64,000 bases of DNA from Thermotoga caldifontis AZM44c09 (GTDB lineage Bacteria; Thermotogota; Thermotogae; Thermotogales; DSM-5069). The DNA is taken from assembly GCF_000828655.1 (NCBI RefSeq), contig NZ_AP014509.1, forward strand, positions 1,674,001 to 1,738,000. The letters run 5' to 3'. Numbering within the stretch: position 1 is the stretch's first letter; every line of letters begins with the position of its first letter. The notes beneath the pieces were generated by a model. That model worked only from the letters and a program-made list of their open reading frames with translations, did no database searches and was not told the origin of the DNA. Of the stretch, positions 52,423 to 61,450 are shown piece after piece. The position numbers and the translations under genes were made by a program.

Positions 52423-53022
52423 ATGGCTCTGAAGATCTTCCTCGTTCGTCACGCCAAAACCGATTGGAACGATCGAGGTTTGTGGCAGGGAAACAGCGAT
52501 ATTTCGCTGAACCAAGCTGGCTTCGAGCAGGCTCGAAGAGTCGCTCAAAGACTATCGACCCAGAATGTGCAGATCGTTTATACCAGTCCCCTCTCGAGGG
52601 CTTATCAAACAGCCAAGGTGATTTCAGATACTCTGAAAATACCTTTGATCATCGATGAAAGGCTGAGAGAATGTGAGATCTCTCTGTGGAACGGTTTAAC
52701 CATGGAAGAGACGCTACAACGGTTTCAGAGAGAATACCAGATCTGGTCGAGCCAGCCCGATGCGAAGATAGAGGGAGTCGAATCCCTCGGTAGTGTTCAG
52801 AACCGGATCGTTCAGTTCTTGCAGGAGCTGATTCAGAAACCTTTCGAGTCCACCGTTGTGGTGTCGCACGCTTTGTCTCTGCGAACTTTGATATGCTGGG
52901 TTCTCAAGATACCACTGAACGAGTACAGAAATTTCGGGCTCGACAACGCCTCGATCAGTTTGGTCGAATTTCAGGGTAGACTGAGACTGATCTATCTGAA
53001 CGATACGTGCCATCTTGGTTAG
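52423..53022 (+). CDS. Histidine phosphatase superfamily protein
   Basis: A 199-residue phosphatase or mutase of the histidine phosphatase (phosphoglycerate mutase-like) superfamily. The phosphohistidine motif is FLVRHAKTDWN near residue 6, the arginine is in YTSPLSRAYQTA near 57, the glutamate in ECEISLWNG near 85 and the second histidine in VVVSHALSLRT near 146. Small members of this size are commonly alpha-ribazole phosphatase or broad-specificity sugar-phosphate phosphatases, and sequence alone does not decide. ATG 52423 follows AGGTAGGTG. It ends overlapping the convergent unknown gene by four bases. Confidence 0.9.
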   Translation: MALKIFLVRHAKTDWNDRGLWQGNSDISLNQAGFEQARRVAQRLSTQNVQIVYTSPLSRAYQTAKVISDTLKIPLIIDERLRECEISLWNGLTMEETLQRFQREYQIWSSQPDAKIEGVESLGSVQNRIVQFLQELIQKPFESTVVVSHALSLRTLICWVLKIPLNEYRNFGLDNASISLVEFQGRLRLIYLNDTCHLG

Positions 53023-53708
53023 AAGATCCTGGTGCTTGCCTTCGGGCCTGGCGTCTTGTCGTACGCCTCTACGGGCCAGAATCTGTACACATATTCGTAT
53101 CTGTCAGTCCTCACGCTTGGATCCCTCGGCACGTGGAAGAGATCGTGCACGGCTGTGACGTAACTGTAAAATGGATCACTTCTCGGTACGAGTTCCACCA
53201 CGACGTTGAACATGACGCTGTAGCCACTCATCTGATCGTAGAAAAGCAGTGTTGCACGTGGATCTTTGAGCACGTTCTTGTAACTCCTCTTGTAAAACAT
53301 CTCTATACTCGACAGAACGTTTCTGTCGAAGATGTCGGGATTCTCATAAAGGTCCAGCAGAAACTTGATCCTCTCGTTCATGGTTTCCTTGATCCCTTTT
53401 TGTCTTGCGAGATCTATCAGTTCCATCGCCCTGTCCGCGAATTTTTCAAGATGTTCCTGCTTCGGCACCAGTCCCAACCCCTTGATGCAACTGTTTATTG
53501 GAAATTCCTCTTCATCAGAGAACGTCGACATGACGACCGTGTGGGGTGAAAAATTCGGAACACCCTTTTCCAGACCCAGGAAAATCTTCAGACTCTTCGA
53601 ACGCGTCTGGATCTGCCATCTGAAAAACTCATCATCCAGCTGGTGGAGTCTGTAACTTTTCTCCTGCCCACGAACCACGATGTGAACCACACCGTTTTCG
53701 ATTCTCAC
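53019..53708 (-). CDS. Hypothetical protein in a Dpp operon
   Basis: A 229-residue soluble protein I do not recognise. It has no signal peptide and no membrane segment. The N-terminal third is beta-rich (NGVVHIVVRGQEKSYRLHQLDD), and the rest mixes helices with the motif MNERIKFLLDLYENPDIFDRN. Aromatic residues are frequent near the end (PFYSYVTAVHDLFHVP...YEYVYRFWPVEAYD). GTG 53708 follows AGGAGGG and lies two bases after the permease stop, so it is part of the transporter operon. A role in handling the imported substrate is a guess from position. Confidence 0.5.
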   Translation of the reverse strand: MRIENGVVHIVVRGQEKSYRLHQLDDEFFRWQIQTRSKSLKIFLGLEKGVPNFSPHTVVMSTFSDEEEFPINSCIKGLGLVPKQEHLEKFADRAMELIDLARQKGIKETMNERIKFLLDLYENPDIFDRNVLSSIEMFYKRSYKNVLKDPRATLLFYDQMSGYSVMFNVVVELVPRSDPFYSYVTAVHDLFHVPRDPSVRTDRYEYVYRFWPVEAYDKTPGPKASTRIF

Positions 53709-53709
53709 G

Positions 53710-54570
53710 TTATTCCCTCCTGTTCGAAATCTTGGGATTCAATATCCTCTCAACAGCTACACCCAAGGACATGATGGAAAAGGAAGCGAGGAAAATCGCA
53801 AAACCAGGAAACACAACCCACCACCAAGCACCGAGCACCAGCGCGTTGCACGTTCTTGCCAGACTCAGCATCTTACCCCACGAAACGACTCGCGGGTCTG
53901 AAAAACCCAAGAAAGACAATCCCGCCTCCGCGAGCATGGCACCGGCGGCCGAAAAGGCGGCGTTCACAACGAGTACTGGGTACGATGCTGGTAGCAAATG
54001 CCTTTTCAAAATGTACCACTTGCTCGCCCCAGCACATATGGCAGCCTCAACGTAGCCTCTCCTCTTCTCCGACAGCACTATCGCCCGAACAACCCTTGAA
54101 ACGCCTGCCCAGCCAAAAACTATCAGCACGAAAACGAGCGTCCAAAAACTACTGCCTAAGTACGTCATGATCATGATCATGATGGGCAATCCTGGAAGTA
54201 CCATCACGAAGTCGACCGTTCTCATTATCACGGCATCGATTCCTTTTCCAAATGTCGCCGCAATCACGCCGAGCAAGCCTCCCATTACACTCACACCCAG
54301 TGCCGTCAACGCTCCCACAGTCAACGACGTTCTGGCTCCGTAGACGATCTGACTGAATATGTCGACGCCGTACCAGTCTGTACCGAAGATGTGCTTATAA
54401 GAAGGGGGTTGCAGCCTTCGGCTTCTTTGAGTGATGTCGTAAGGATCGTAAGGAGCTATCAAAGGAGCGAATACGGCACAGAAAACCATCACACAGAGTA
54501 TCACGAATCCAACAGTGCCTTCGAAAGATCGAAACAGTTCTCGGAAGAAGCCATTTCTCTTTTTGTTCAT
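53710..54570 (-). CDS. Opp/Dpp-type ABC permease (C subunit), third system
   Basis: A 286-residue DppC-family permease with the first helix VGFVILCVMVFCAVFAPLIAPYDPYD, the family signature IFGTDWYGVDIFSQIVYGART and an EAA loop YVEAAICAGASKWYILKRHLLP. The conserved aspartate pair in the GTDxxGRD block is changed to GTDWYGVD, a small deviation. The ATG at 54570 overlaps the stop of the B subunit gene (ATGA) and follows GAGGTACGA. A long frame extends upstream through the B gene and is rejected. No ATPase gene is adjacent in this operon. Confidence 0.9.
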   Translation of the reverse strand: MNKKRNGFFRELFRSFEGTVGFVILCVMVFCAVFAPLIAPYDPYDITQRSRRLQPPSYKHIFGTDWYGVDIFSQIVYGARTSLTVGALTALGVSVMGGLLGVIAATFGKGIDAVIMRTVDFVMVLPGLPIMIMIMTYLGSSFWTLVFVLIVFGWAGVSRVVRAIVLSEKRRGYVEAAICAGASKWYILKRHLLPASYPVLVVNAAFSAAGAMLAEAGLSFLGFSDPRVVSWGKMLSLARTCNALVLGAWWWVVFPGFAIFLASFSIMSLGVAVERILNPKISNRRE

Positions 54571-55529
54571 TCGTACCTCACCCTTGGATCGAAGAGGGCT
54601 TGCAACACGTCCGCCAAGAAGTTCGCCACTATCACAGAGACGATCGTTATGATAACTGTTGCCTGCAACAGTGGATAATCGGAATTTCTCGAGGCCTCCA
54701 ACACGAGCAGACCCATACCCTTCCACGAGAAAATGGTTTCGATGAGTACGGCACCTCCAAGCATCCCGGCGATGCGTAACGTGAGCATGGAAAAGAGGGG
54801 ACCGAGCGCGTTCCTGAGAATGTGTTTCCTTCTTATCTGCCTGTCGCTCAGACCCTTGGCTTTCGCCGTGAGGACGAACTCCTCGTTCAGAATTGAGATG
54901 ACCATGTTTCGCACGTACATGGCGAAGCCTGGTACGTTCACCACGAATATGACCAACCACGGTAAGAACGCGTGCCTCAGGAGACTCAAAAAGCTTGAGA
55001 AGCCTTTCGCGGTTGGATCGATCATACCCTGGAGTGGGAACCAGCCAAGTTTGAAAGAGAACAGCAGTACGAGCAAGAGCGCAAACCAGAATGTTGGAAC
55101 GGAATGGAGTGCGAACGCAACATAACGTACCAGTCTGTCAACGAACGAGTTCCTTTTTGTCCCAATGTACACACCGAGTCTCAGTGAAGCGATCATTCCT
55201 AAAATGGTTGGAACCGCGGTGAGCAGAAGGGTCCAGGGAAGTCTTTCCATGACGACGCCAACCACACGCCTGTTGTAGGTGTAAGAAACCCCAAGGTCCC
55301 CTTTGAGGAATTGTTTCAAAAATATGACGTACTGTATCAGGACGGGCTTGTCCAGGCCGAACGCAGCTTTTATCTCCTGCTTCACCTCCTCCGGAATCCT
55401 CGGATCACCGTAAAAACGCTCTGCCGGATCCCCCGGCAGAGCCCTTATGAGAACAAAGCTCACGGTGAGTGCCAAAACGATGGTTACGAGCATTTGGATT
55501 GCCCTCTTGACGAGGTACGAAAAGCTCAT
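54567..55529 (-). CDS. Opp/Dpp-type ABC permease (B subunit), third system
   Basis: A 320-residue DppB-family permease. It begins FSYLVKRAIQMLVTIVLALTVSFVLIRALPGDPAERFYGDP, continues with FLKGDLGVSYTYNRRV, and shows the EAA-loop EFVLTAKAKGLSDRQIRRKHILRNALGPL near residue 215. It ends NFLADVLQALFDPRVRYE. The ATG follows GTAAGGTGAT. It lies four bases after the binding-protein gene, so the three are co-transcribed. Substrate unknown. Confidence 0.92.
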   Translation of the reverse strand: MSFSYLVKRAIQMLVTIVLALTVSFVLIRALPGDPAERFYGDPRIPEEVKQEIKAAFGLDKPVLIQYVIFLKQFLKGDLGVSYTYNRRVVGVVMERLPWTLLLTAVPTILGMIASLRLGVYIGTKRNSFVDRLVRYVAFALHSVPTFWFALLLVLLFSFKLGWFPLQGMIDPTAKGFSSFLSLLRHAFLPWLVIFVVNVPGFAMYVRNMVISILNEEFVLTAKAKGLSDRQIRRKHILRNALGPLFSMLTLRIAGMLGGAVLIETIFSWKGMGLLVLEASRNSDYPLLQATVIITIVSVIVANFLADVLQALFDPRVRYE

Positions 55530-55533
55530 GAGA

Positions 55534-57066
55534 TCACCTTACCGGTTTCAAGGATTTGAACGTTTCTGCGTTCATCACGCCCTCGCCAGGTAACACGACC
55601 CACCCTGTGAAATTCTTCGTGCTGTACGCTTCGATGTCCACAGGCACGAGAAGGGGCACAACCGGAACGAGTTCCGCGAAAAGTCTTTGCAGTCTCACGA
55701 AAGCATCCACGCGGTCTCTTTCCGAAAACGCCATCCATATCGATTCGAGTGCCGCATTCAACTCCGGAATATTGACACCGCCGTAGTTGAACCCGACGAC
55801 CTGACCATCCTTCATTTCACCCCTTGAGGAATGCAGATGGTAGAACACCATTTCCGGATGGCTTCCGAGGCTGTAAGAATACAGCGCGAGATCGAAGTCA
55901 GCCTTCTTGAGTTTTGTTGTCAAACCTTCTGGACCCTGAACGTCGAGTTCAACCTGTATTCCAACGTTCTTCAGATAGAGTTTTATGTACTCTGCCATGT
56001 CCATGGCTTTTCGATCAGAAGATACCAATAGAGTCAGTTTTCTGCCGTCGTAATCGCACTTCTTCAGGAATTCTTTCGCCATAGAAACGTTTTGCTGGAC
56101 GCAACCCACCGTCTCGTCGAAAACACCTTTTGCCCTCTTCGGGATCAAACCGAGTGAGGCCACATCCGCAAGACCATTGTAGACCTTCTCCACGAGTTCC
56201 TGGTAATTCAGCGCGTAGAGAATGGCCTTTCTAAAGTTTACATCGTTCATGGGCGTTTTTCTGTGGTTGAAAAGAATCACGTTCACGACTCCACCTTCAA
56301 TGAGTGCAACCTTCACGTCTGGATACTTTTTAGGATTATCCATCACCTGCTGGGCGAGTTCCGGGTCGAGGTTCCAGAAGAGATAGTCATAGTCACCCTT
56401 GACCAAGCCTAAGAATCCCATCGTCTCGTCCTGAACTATGTGGAACACCATGCCATCCAGTTGCTTCGGGGCGTCGGGATGATCTTCGAAGAACTTCATG
56501 ACAACGCTCTGCGGGGTCAACTTTTCGAACGCGAGCACACCACTCCCTATGGGTTTTTCGGTGTTTGGAAATTCCAGAGGTTTGTCTATTTTTTCCCAGA
56601 TGGACCTTGGAATGATCGGGATCGCCATGGGTGCAAAAGAAAGCATCGATACGTTCATCGTTCTGAATTTCAATCTCACGGTCTTTTCGTCTATTTTCTC
56701 GGCTCCCGTGAAGTACGCCAGAATTGGACCGAGCGGTAACCTCTTTTGCAGTACGTAATTGAAAGAAAAGACAACGTCATCTGCAGTTACGGGCGAACCG
56801 TCGTGGAATTTTCGCTCCTTCAGCTTCAATATCAAACTGTTGTTCGAAAAATCAACCTGAAAATCTTCCGCCAAGGCTCCGACAATCTGTCCAGCACGTT
56901 CTGCGAGCAACGTTTCGTAGAGATAGCCAACAACGATCCTCTCGGCCGAAGACTTCACTAAAAACGGGTTCAGCGACCTGACATCTCCCAGCACCGCGAC
57001 ATTCAATTTAGCCGCGAAGACGAGTACGAACGCTGATACGAACAGAAGAACCCAGAATCTCCTCAT
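55534..57066 (-). CDS. ABC transporter substrate-binding protein, family 5, third system
   Basis: A 510-residue exported binding protein of SBP family 5 with signal peptide [17 protein letters not shown]. The conserved early block [28 protein letters not shown] is slightly divergent, and [20 protein letters not shown] near residue 110 is the family hallmark. ATG 57066 follows GGGGGTG; an open frame upstream crosses osmC and the macro gene and is not coding. It heads an operon with B, C and an unknown gene, lacking ATPases, under a strong promoter. Ligand class is open. Confidence 0.9.
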   Translation of the reverse strand: MRRFWVLLFVSAFVLVFAAKLNVAVLGDVRSLNPFLVKSSAERIVVGYLYETLLAERAGQIVGALAEDFQVDFSNNSLILKLKERKFHDGSPVTADDVVFSFNYVLQKRLPLGPILAYFTGAEKIDEKTVRLKFRTMNVSMLSFAPMAIPIIPRSIWEKIDKPLEFPNTEKPIGSGVLAFEKLTPQSVVMKFFEDHPDAPKQLDGMVFHIVQDETMGFLGLVKGDYDYLFWNLDPELAQQVMDNPKKYPDVKVALIEGGVVNVILFNHRKTPMNDVNFRKAILYALNYQELVEKVYNGLADVASLGLIPKRAKGVFDETVGCVQQNVSMAKEFLKKCDYDGRKLTLLVSSDRKAMDMAEYIKLYLKNVGIQVELDVQGPEGLTTKLKKADFDLALYSYSLGSHPEMVFYHLHSSRGEMKDGQVVGFNYGGVNIPELNAALESIWMAFSERDRVDAFVRLQRLFAELVPVVPLLVPVDIEAYSTKNFTGWVVLPGEGVMNAETFKSLKPVR

Positions 57067-57100
57067 CTGCCACACCCCCAGGAGAGATTTGTTTGCTATT

Positions 57101-57129
57101 ATTATAAACGGAGGTGCTCGACTTTGCAA
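57101..57129 (-). promoter_or_regulatory. Promoter of the third Dpp operon
   Basis: Minus-strand TTGCAA (57124-57129) and TATAAT (57101-57106) with a 17-base spacer, near-consensus. The -35 coincides with the start codon of the divergent osmC gene, and the -10 overlaps an AT-rich stretch that probably serves osmC on the other strand. Confidence 0.75.
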
Positions 57130-57537
57130 ACCGAATGGCTTGGAAAGATGGCTTTTTTGGCTCACACAGATTCTGGAAGGCAGGTGTTGATGGACAGCAG
57201 GAAGGACCACGGTGGACTTTCCGCAGGACCGAGTCCCATGGAACTGGTGCTCGCAGCGCTCACAGGCTGCACAGGTATGGACGTTGTCTCTATCCTGGCG
57301 AAGATGAAGGTGCTGGACGAAGTTGAGAGCTTCAGGATGGAAGTTTCCGCCGAGCGGGCGCAGGACCATCCGAAGATATACACCAAGATCCACCTCAAGT
57401 ACATCTTCAAATTCAAGAACCAACCCTTCAAAGAGCAGGTCGAAAAGGCCGTCCAGCTGTCCCAGGAAAAGTACTGTAGCGTCGCTGGGATGTTGAAGAA
57501 AGCAGCCGAACTCACGTACGAGATCGTTTACGAGTAG
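57124..57537 (+). CDS. OsmC-family protein
   Basis: A 137-residue OsmC/YhfA-type protein, a family of thiol peroxidases that reduce organic hydroperoxides. The two reactive cysteines are in [17 protein letters not shown] (near residue 48) and [11 protein letters not shown] (near 118), with the conserved [12 protein letters not shown] preceding the first. This is the YhfA-like subgroup pattern rather than Ohr. TTG 57124 lies nine bases after GGAGG and overlaps the -35 of the divergent promoter. It starts a plus-strand run with the macro-domain gene ten bases later. Confidence 0.9.
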   Translation: MQTEWLGKMAFLAHTDSGRQVLMDSRKDHGGLSAGPSPMELVLAALTGCTGMDVVSILAKMKVLDEVESFRMEVSAERAQDHPKIYTKIHLKYIFKFKNQPFKEQVEKAVQLSQEKYCSVAGMLKKAAELTYEIVYE

Positions 57538-57546
57538 GTGAATTAG

Positions 57547-58101
57547 ATGCTCCTGAAAAGTTTCATCCTGAACGACACAACCATCGAGATCGTTCAGGAC
57601 GACATAACGAAACAGGATACAGAAGCAATCGTGAACGCTGCCAATTCTCATTTGAAACACGGCGGAGGTGTGGCAGCAGCCATCGTGCGTGCAGGTGGGG
57701 AACAGATTCAGAAAGAAAGCGATGATTATGTGAAAAAACATGGGCCTCTGGCGGTTTCCGAAGTTGCAGTGACTGGCGCTGGAAAGTTGAAAGCGAAGTA
57801 CGTGCTTCACGTCGTTGGACCTCGCTGGGGTGAAGGAAACGAACATGAAAAACTTTACAGGGCGGTTCGAAACGTCCTGGAGAAGGCCGACGAGTTGCAA
57901 CTAAGTTCGATAAGCATCCCTGCAGTGAGTAGCGGTATCTTCAGTTTTCCGAAAGACCAGTGTGCCGAGGTTTTCTTCAAGGCTATAACGAATTTTCTCA
58001 AAGAACATCCCAACACCACATTGAAGACCATCAGGCTCTGCAACATAGATGAAGAAACCAGCAGAATCTTTCTCTCTGTTTTCGAGAAGAACTGGAGGTG
58101 A
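57547..58101 (+). CDS. Macro-domain protein
   Basis: A 184-residue stand-alone macro domain that binds ADP-ribose derivatives. The ligand loop is AIVNAANSHLKHGGGVAAAIVRAGG near residue 28 (positions 28-52), and the second loop is PAVSSGIFSFPKDQCAEVFF near 120. The catalytic asparagine and the glycine-rich loop of MacroD-type enzymes that remove ADP-ribose or O-acetyl-ADP-ribose are both present. The start ATG is ten bases after the osmC stop with GTAGGTGAA as its ribosome site. Stress-related pairing with OsmC is possible. Confidence 0.92.
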   Translation: MLLKSFILNDTTIEIVQDDITKQDTEAIVNAANSHLKHGGGVAAAIVRAGGEQIQKESDDYVKKHGPLAVSEVAVTGAGKLKAKYVLHVVGPRWGEGNEHEKLYRAVRNVLEKADELQLSSISIPAVSSGIFSFPKDQCAEVFFKAITNFLKEHPNTTLKTIRLCNIDEETSRIFLSVFEKNWR

Positions 58102-58105
58102 GAGG

Positions 58106-58399
58106 GTGCAGGAAGAAGAAAAGCCCATGAAGCTTTCGATGGAAGAGCTCATAATTCTTTTTTTCAACACGATCGCCGCACGGTGCTGGGCGAGGCTCGG
58201 TCTCACGAGGGATGAGTACGGTGAACTGAGACAGGACCTGAGAGAGGCGAGGTTGGGCATCGACGTGCTCGATGCGGTGCTCAGGGTGATGGAGGACGAG
58301 CTGGACGAAGACATGAAAAGAGAGCTTGAGGGTGTGGTGGCGAACCTGAAGCTTAACTACGTCAATCAATACAACAAAACGAAAGAGGCGAAAACATGA
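58106..58399 (+). CDS. DUF1844-type small protein
   Basis: A 97-residue helical protein of the DUF1844 type, function unknown. The core SMEELIILFFNTIAARCWARLGL near residue 11 matches the family's amphipathic helix, followed by EARLGIDVLDAVLRVMEDEL. GTG 58106 follows GGAGGTGAGAGG at the end of the macro gene; the frame begins earlier but without a ribosome site. The stop overlaps the ychF start as ATGA, and the pairing with ychF may reflect a shared role in translation, which is inference only. Confidence 0.75.
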   Translation: MQEEEKPMKLSMEELIILFFNTIAARCWARLGLTRDEYGELRQDLREARLGIDVLDAVLRVMEDELDEDMKRELEGVVANLKLNYVNQYNKTKEAKT

Positions 58400-59481
58400 A
58401 AAAAGCGGGCATCGTGGGACTTCCAAACAGCGGTAAGTCTACACTCTTCAACGCGCTCACGAACCAGAACGTTCCCGCGGAGAAGTATCCTTTCTGCACG
58501 ATAGAACCGAACGTAGGAATTTTGGTCGTCGAAGACGAACGTTTGACCAGACTCGCACAGATGGAAGGCTCCAAAGATCAGATCCATCCTTTCTTCCACA
58601 TCATCGACATCGCAGGATTGGTGAAAGGAGCGAGTAGAGGAGAAGGTCTTGGAAATCAGTTTCTCGATCACATAAGCAAGGTGGATATGATTTTCCACGT
58701 GGTAAGGTGTTTCAAGATAGACGACGTCTCACATCCCATGGGCAGCGTGGATCCCGCCAGAGACATAGAGATCGTCGAGATCGAGCTTATACTGAAAGAT
58801 CTTGAGACTGTGAACAAGAGGATCGAAAAGATCGCCAAGCAGGCAAGAACGGGGGAAGAGTCTGCTCGTTTCGAGCTCCATTTCCTCGAGCGTCTCAAGG
58901 CGCACCTCGAATCTGGAAAGCCCGCAAGAATCTTGTCGAGGAACGAACAGGAGCAAGCGATCCTCGACTCGCTGTTCCTACTTTCGGAGAAACCTGCTAT
59001 CTACGTTGCAAACGTGGACGAATGGGGATTAGGTCAGGGACTGGACAAAATCGTTGAAAAGATGGCGAGGGAGAGATCGTCCGAATCCATCACAGTGAAC
59101 GCACAGATAGAATCCGAAGCGAGAGAACTTTCTCCAGAGGAAGCACGTGAACTGTTGCTCGCATACGGGTTCGACACGAACCTCAAAAAGCGGTTCCTCG
59201 AACACATAAAGCGCGCATTGAAGTTGATCTGTTTCCTAACGGCCACGAAGAACGAAGCAAGGAGCTGGCTGGTTCCCGAAGGAATCACGGCGTACGAAGC
59301 TGCTGGCCTGATACACTCAGACATACAGAAGGGTTTCATAAAGGCCGAAGTGATTCCATTCGAGCAGATTTTGCAGTTTTCCTCCTTCAAGGAAGCGCGC
59401 GAGGCGGGGGCTGTGAAGTCTCATGGGAAAGACTACGTGATCAGGGAGGGAGACGTTGTACATTTTCTCTTCCATGCTTGA
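58396..59481 (+). CDS. ychF: Obg-like P-loop ATPase YchF
   Basis: A 361-residue member of the Obg-related family that prefers ATP over GTP and associates with ribosomes and stress responses. G1 is GLPNSGKSTLFNALTN near residue 8, and DIAGLVKGASRGEGLGNQFL near 70 is the G3 region. The G4 position is YVANVDEWG rather than NKxD, which explains the ATP preference. A coiled-coil insertion (LKDLETVNKRIEKIAKQ) and a C-terminal TGS domain (EARSWLVPEGITAYEAAGLIHSDI...GDVVHFLFHA) complete it. The start overlaps the DUF1844 stop. Confidence 0.95.
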   Translation: MKKAGIVGLPNSGKSTLFNALTNQNVPAEKYPFCTIEPNVGILVVEDERLTRLAQMEGSKDQIHPFFHIIDIAGLVKGASRGEGLGNQFLDHISKVDMIFHVVRCFKIDDVSHPMGSVDPARDIEIVEIELILKDLETVNKRIEKIAKQARTGEESARFELHFLERLKAHLESGKPARILSRNEQEQAILDSLFLLSEKPAIYVANVDEWGLGQGLDKIVEKMARERSSESITVNAQIESEARELSPEEARELLLAYGFDTNLKKRFLEHIKRALKLICFLTATKNEARSWLVPEGITAYEAAGLIHSDIQKGFIKAEVIPFEQILQFSSFKEAREAGAVKSHGKDYVIREGDVVHFLFHA

Positions 59482-59833
59482 TCTTTTCAAGAATACACCC
59501 CTTGTTGCCACGGTGCTCTCGTTCCTGGTCGCTCAGCTGATAAAGATCGTCACTCACCGGAATCTCAGGGCCTTCAAGAGGTACGGTGGAATGCCTTCGG
59601 GGCATGCGGCAGCGATGTCTGGCCTCGCGTTCACACTCGGTAGATGTTTGGGGTACTCTTCCCCCATAACGGCCATCGCCATCGCTCTGTTGATGGTGGT
59701 GGTCTCGGATGCGGTTAACTTGAGGCCATACGTGAGAGAAGATCTCGGACACACGTGGCTGGAGGCGTTCGCCGGAATTGCGGTTGGTTTCGTGGTTTCA
59801 CATCTTCTCCCAGCGAGGATTCCACTCTGGTGA
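59456..59833 (+). CDS. DUF212/divergent PAP2-family membrane protein
   Basis: A 125-residue membrane protein of the DUF212 (YuiD-like) family, distantly related to PAP2-type acid phosphatases. The signature RAFKRYGGMPSGHAAAMSGLAF is near residue 40 (39-60), with the histidine in SGH. Four hydrophobic segments are visible and a second charged loop holds DAVNLRPYVREDLGHT. TTG 59456 is six bases behind GGAGG within ychF; an ATG at 59474 is the alternative. The overlap with ychF is 26 bases. Substrate unknown. Confidence 0.82.
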   Translation: MYIFSSMLDLFKNTPLVATVLSFLVAQLIKIVTHRNLRAFKRYGGMPSGHAAAMSGLAFTLGRCLGYSSPITAIAIALLMVVVSDAVNLRPYVREDLGHTWLEAFAGIAVGFVVSHLLPARIPLW

Positions 59834-59845
59834 AGGAGGACTCCC

Positions 59846-61351
59846 ATGCCTGCAAAACTCCTTTCTGCAACGCTCGTGGGATTGAACGTGTTCCCAATCG
59901 AAGTGGAAGTCGACATCGACAGAAAAAGCGTGATACACGATGTGGACATAGTCGGTCTGGGTGACACAGCCGTCAAAGAGAGCAAGAAAAGAATAAAGAG
60001 CGCACTGAAGAACTCTGGCTTCGATTTTCCCCATGGCAGGATCGTGGTGAACCTTGCACCCGCAGATCTGAAAAAAGAAGGTTCCCTGCTCGACCTTCCG
60101 ATCGCCTTAGGTGTACTGCAGGCGTGCGGTCATCTGAACAAATTCGATTTTCTCTGTGTCGGTGAGCTCTCACTCGATGGGCACATCAGAAGGGTCAAGG
60201 GTGTGCTGACCATCCTCGTGCAGCTCTCGAAAGATGGTTTTTCCAAGCCGATCGTCGTACCGAAGGAAAACGAAGCCGAGGCCAAGATGGTGAAAAACTT
60301 GAACGTGTATTGCTTCGAACACATCAAGCAGGTCGTGGAGTTCGCGAACGGTCTTGTGAAGTACGAACCTGTGAAGTTCGAAGGACTTCCGCCTTTCTCT
60401 TACGACGAAGAACTCGACTTCGCCGACGTGAAGGGCCAAACCATGGCTAAACGAGCTCTCGAGATCGCAGCTGCAGGTGCACACAACGTTCTCATGAAGG
60501 GCAGTCCGGGTGCGGGAAAGACAATGCTCGCAAGACGAATAAGCACGATCTTGCCACCGCTCTCCGATGAGGAAGCCATAGATGTGCTCACGATCTACAG
60601 CGCGATCGGCCAGGCCGATATGAAAAAGCTCACGCGACCTTTCCGCGCGCCGCACCACACAGCTTCGACGGTGGCCATAATAGGTGGTGGGAACGACGCG
60701 AGGCCTGGCGAGATAAGCTTGGCACACAACGGTGTCCTTTTTCTGGACGAATTTCCCGAGTTCCGCCGTGACGTGATAGAGGCGCTCAGACAACCCATGG
60801 AAGAAGGTTTTGTGACCGTGGCCAGAGCCAAAGCGACGGTCGTGTATCCTGCGCGGTTCATGCTCATCGCGGCGATGAACCCCTGTCCCTGCGGAAATTA
60901 TGGCGATCCGAAGGCGGTGTGCAATTGCTCACCGTACGACATCGTCAAATACAACAAGAAGATCTCCGGTCCCATCTTGGACAGGATAGACATATTGGTT
61001 CAACTTCCAAGGCTCGAACCGGAAGAGTACTTCTCCAAGAACTCGTCAGAGAGGAGTGAAAAGATAAGAGAAAGGGTGATGAGAGCCCGTGAGATCCAAA
61101 AGAAGAGATACAGAGAAGTCAACATCTCAACGAATTCTCAGCTGAACTCGAAACTGATGAAAAAGTTCATCCAGCTCGACGAGAAGACCGAGGAACTCTT
61201 GAAACTCACAGTATCGAGGTACAACCTCTCCGCAAGATCTATCGACAAAATATTGAAAGTCGCACGAACCATAGCGGACCTCGAAGGATCACAGAACCTG
61301 AATTACAGACACGTTGCCGAGGCGATCCAGTACAAACTCCAGATAGACTGA
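59846..61351 (+). CDS. comM: ComM/YifB-family Mg-chelatase-like AAA+ ATPase
   Basis: A 501-residue protein of the ComM/YifB family. The N-terminal ChlI-type domain (TAVKESKKRIKSALKNSGF) precedes the AAA+ core with Walker A GSPGAGKTMLARRIS near residue 218 and Walker B NGVLFLDEFPEF near 296. It has the HHTASTVAIIGGG motif, a CPCGNYGDPKAVCNC zinc-like cysteine cluster near 350, and the C-terminal lid. In naturally transformable bacteria ComM is a hexameric helicase that extends recombination tracts. ATG 59846 follows GAAGGAGG. No competence genes are adjacent. Confidence 0.93.
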   Translation: MPAKLLSATLVGLNVFPIEVEVDIDRKSVIHDVDIVGLGDTAVKESKKRIKSALKNSGFDFPHGRIVVNLAPADLKKEGSLLDLPIALGVLQACGHLNKFDFLCVGELSLDGHIRRVKGVLTILVQLSKDGFSKPIVVPKENEAEAKMVKNLNVYCFEHIKQVVEFANGLVKYEPVKFEGLPPFSYDEELDFADVKGQTMAKRALEIAAAGAHNVLMKGSPGAGKTMLARRISTILPPLSDEEAIDVLTIYSAIGQADMKKLTRPFRAPHHTASTVAIIGGGNDARPGEISLAHNGVLFLDEFPEFRRDVIEALRQPMEEGFVTVARAKATVVYPARFMLIAAMNPCPCGNYGDPKAVCNCSPYDIVKYNKKISGPILDRIDILVQLPRLEPEEYFSKNSSERSEKIRERVMRAREIQKKRYREVNISTNSQLNSKLMKKFIQLDEKTEELLKLTVSRYNLSARSIDKILKVARTIADLEGSQNLNYRHVAEAIQYKLQID

Positions 61352-61370
61352 GTTTCACTCATTCGATTTC

Positions 61371-61379
61371 TGGTACAAT
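61371..61379 (+). promoter_or_regulatory. Extended -10 promoter of the flavodoxin gene
   Basis: TGG-TACAAT, an extended -10 element, 72 bases before the flavodoxin ATG. No good -35 is present at 16-18 bases. The leader it creates contains a stable hairpin. Confidence 0.5.
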
Positions 61380-61450
61380 TGTTTGACGGATAAGAGCGAC
61401 CACGGCTGGCCGACATTGTTCTGCGGCCGAAGCCTGCGGGCGGTGTTTGT

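Noticed and set aside
54571..54960. Upstream extension of the third dppC-like gene
   Set aside because: It lies within the dppB-like gene in another frame. The ATG overlapping the dppB stop has a good ribosome site.
57067..57900. Upstream extension of the third binding-protein gene
   Set aside because: It runs opposite osmC and the macro-domain gene. The signal peptide and ribosome site fix the start at 57066.
61380..61450. FMN or other known riboswitch ahead of the flavodoxin gene
   Set aside because: The leader is only about 65 bases with a single hairpin and lacks the multi-helix conserved core of known flavin riboswitches.
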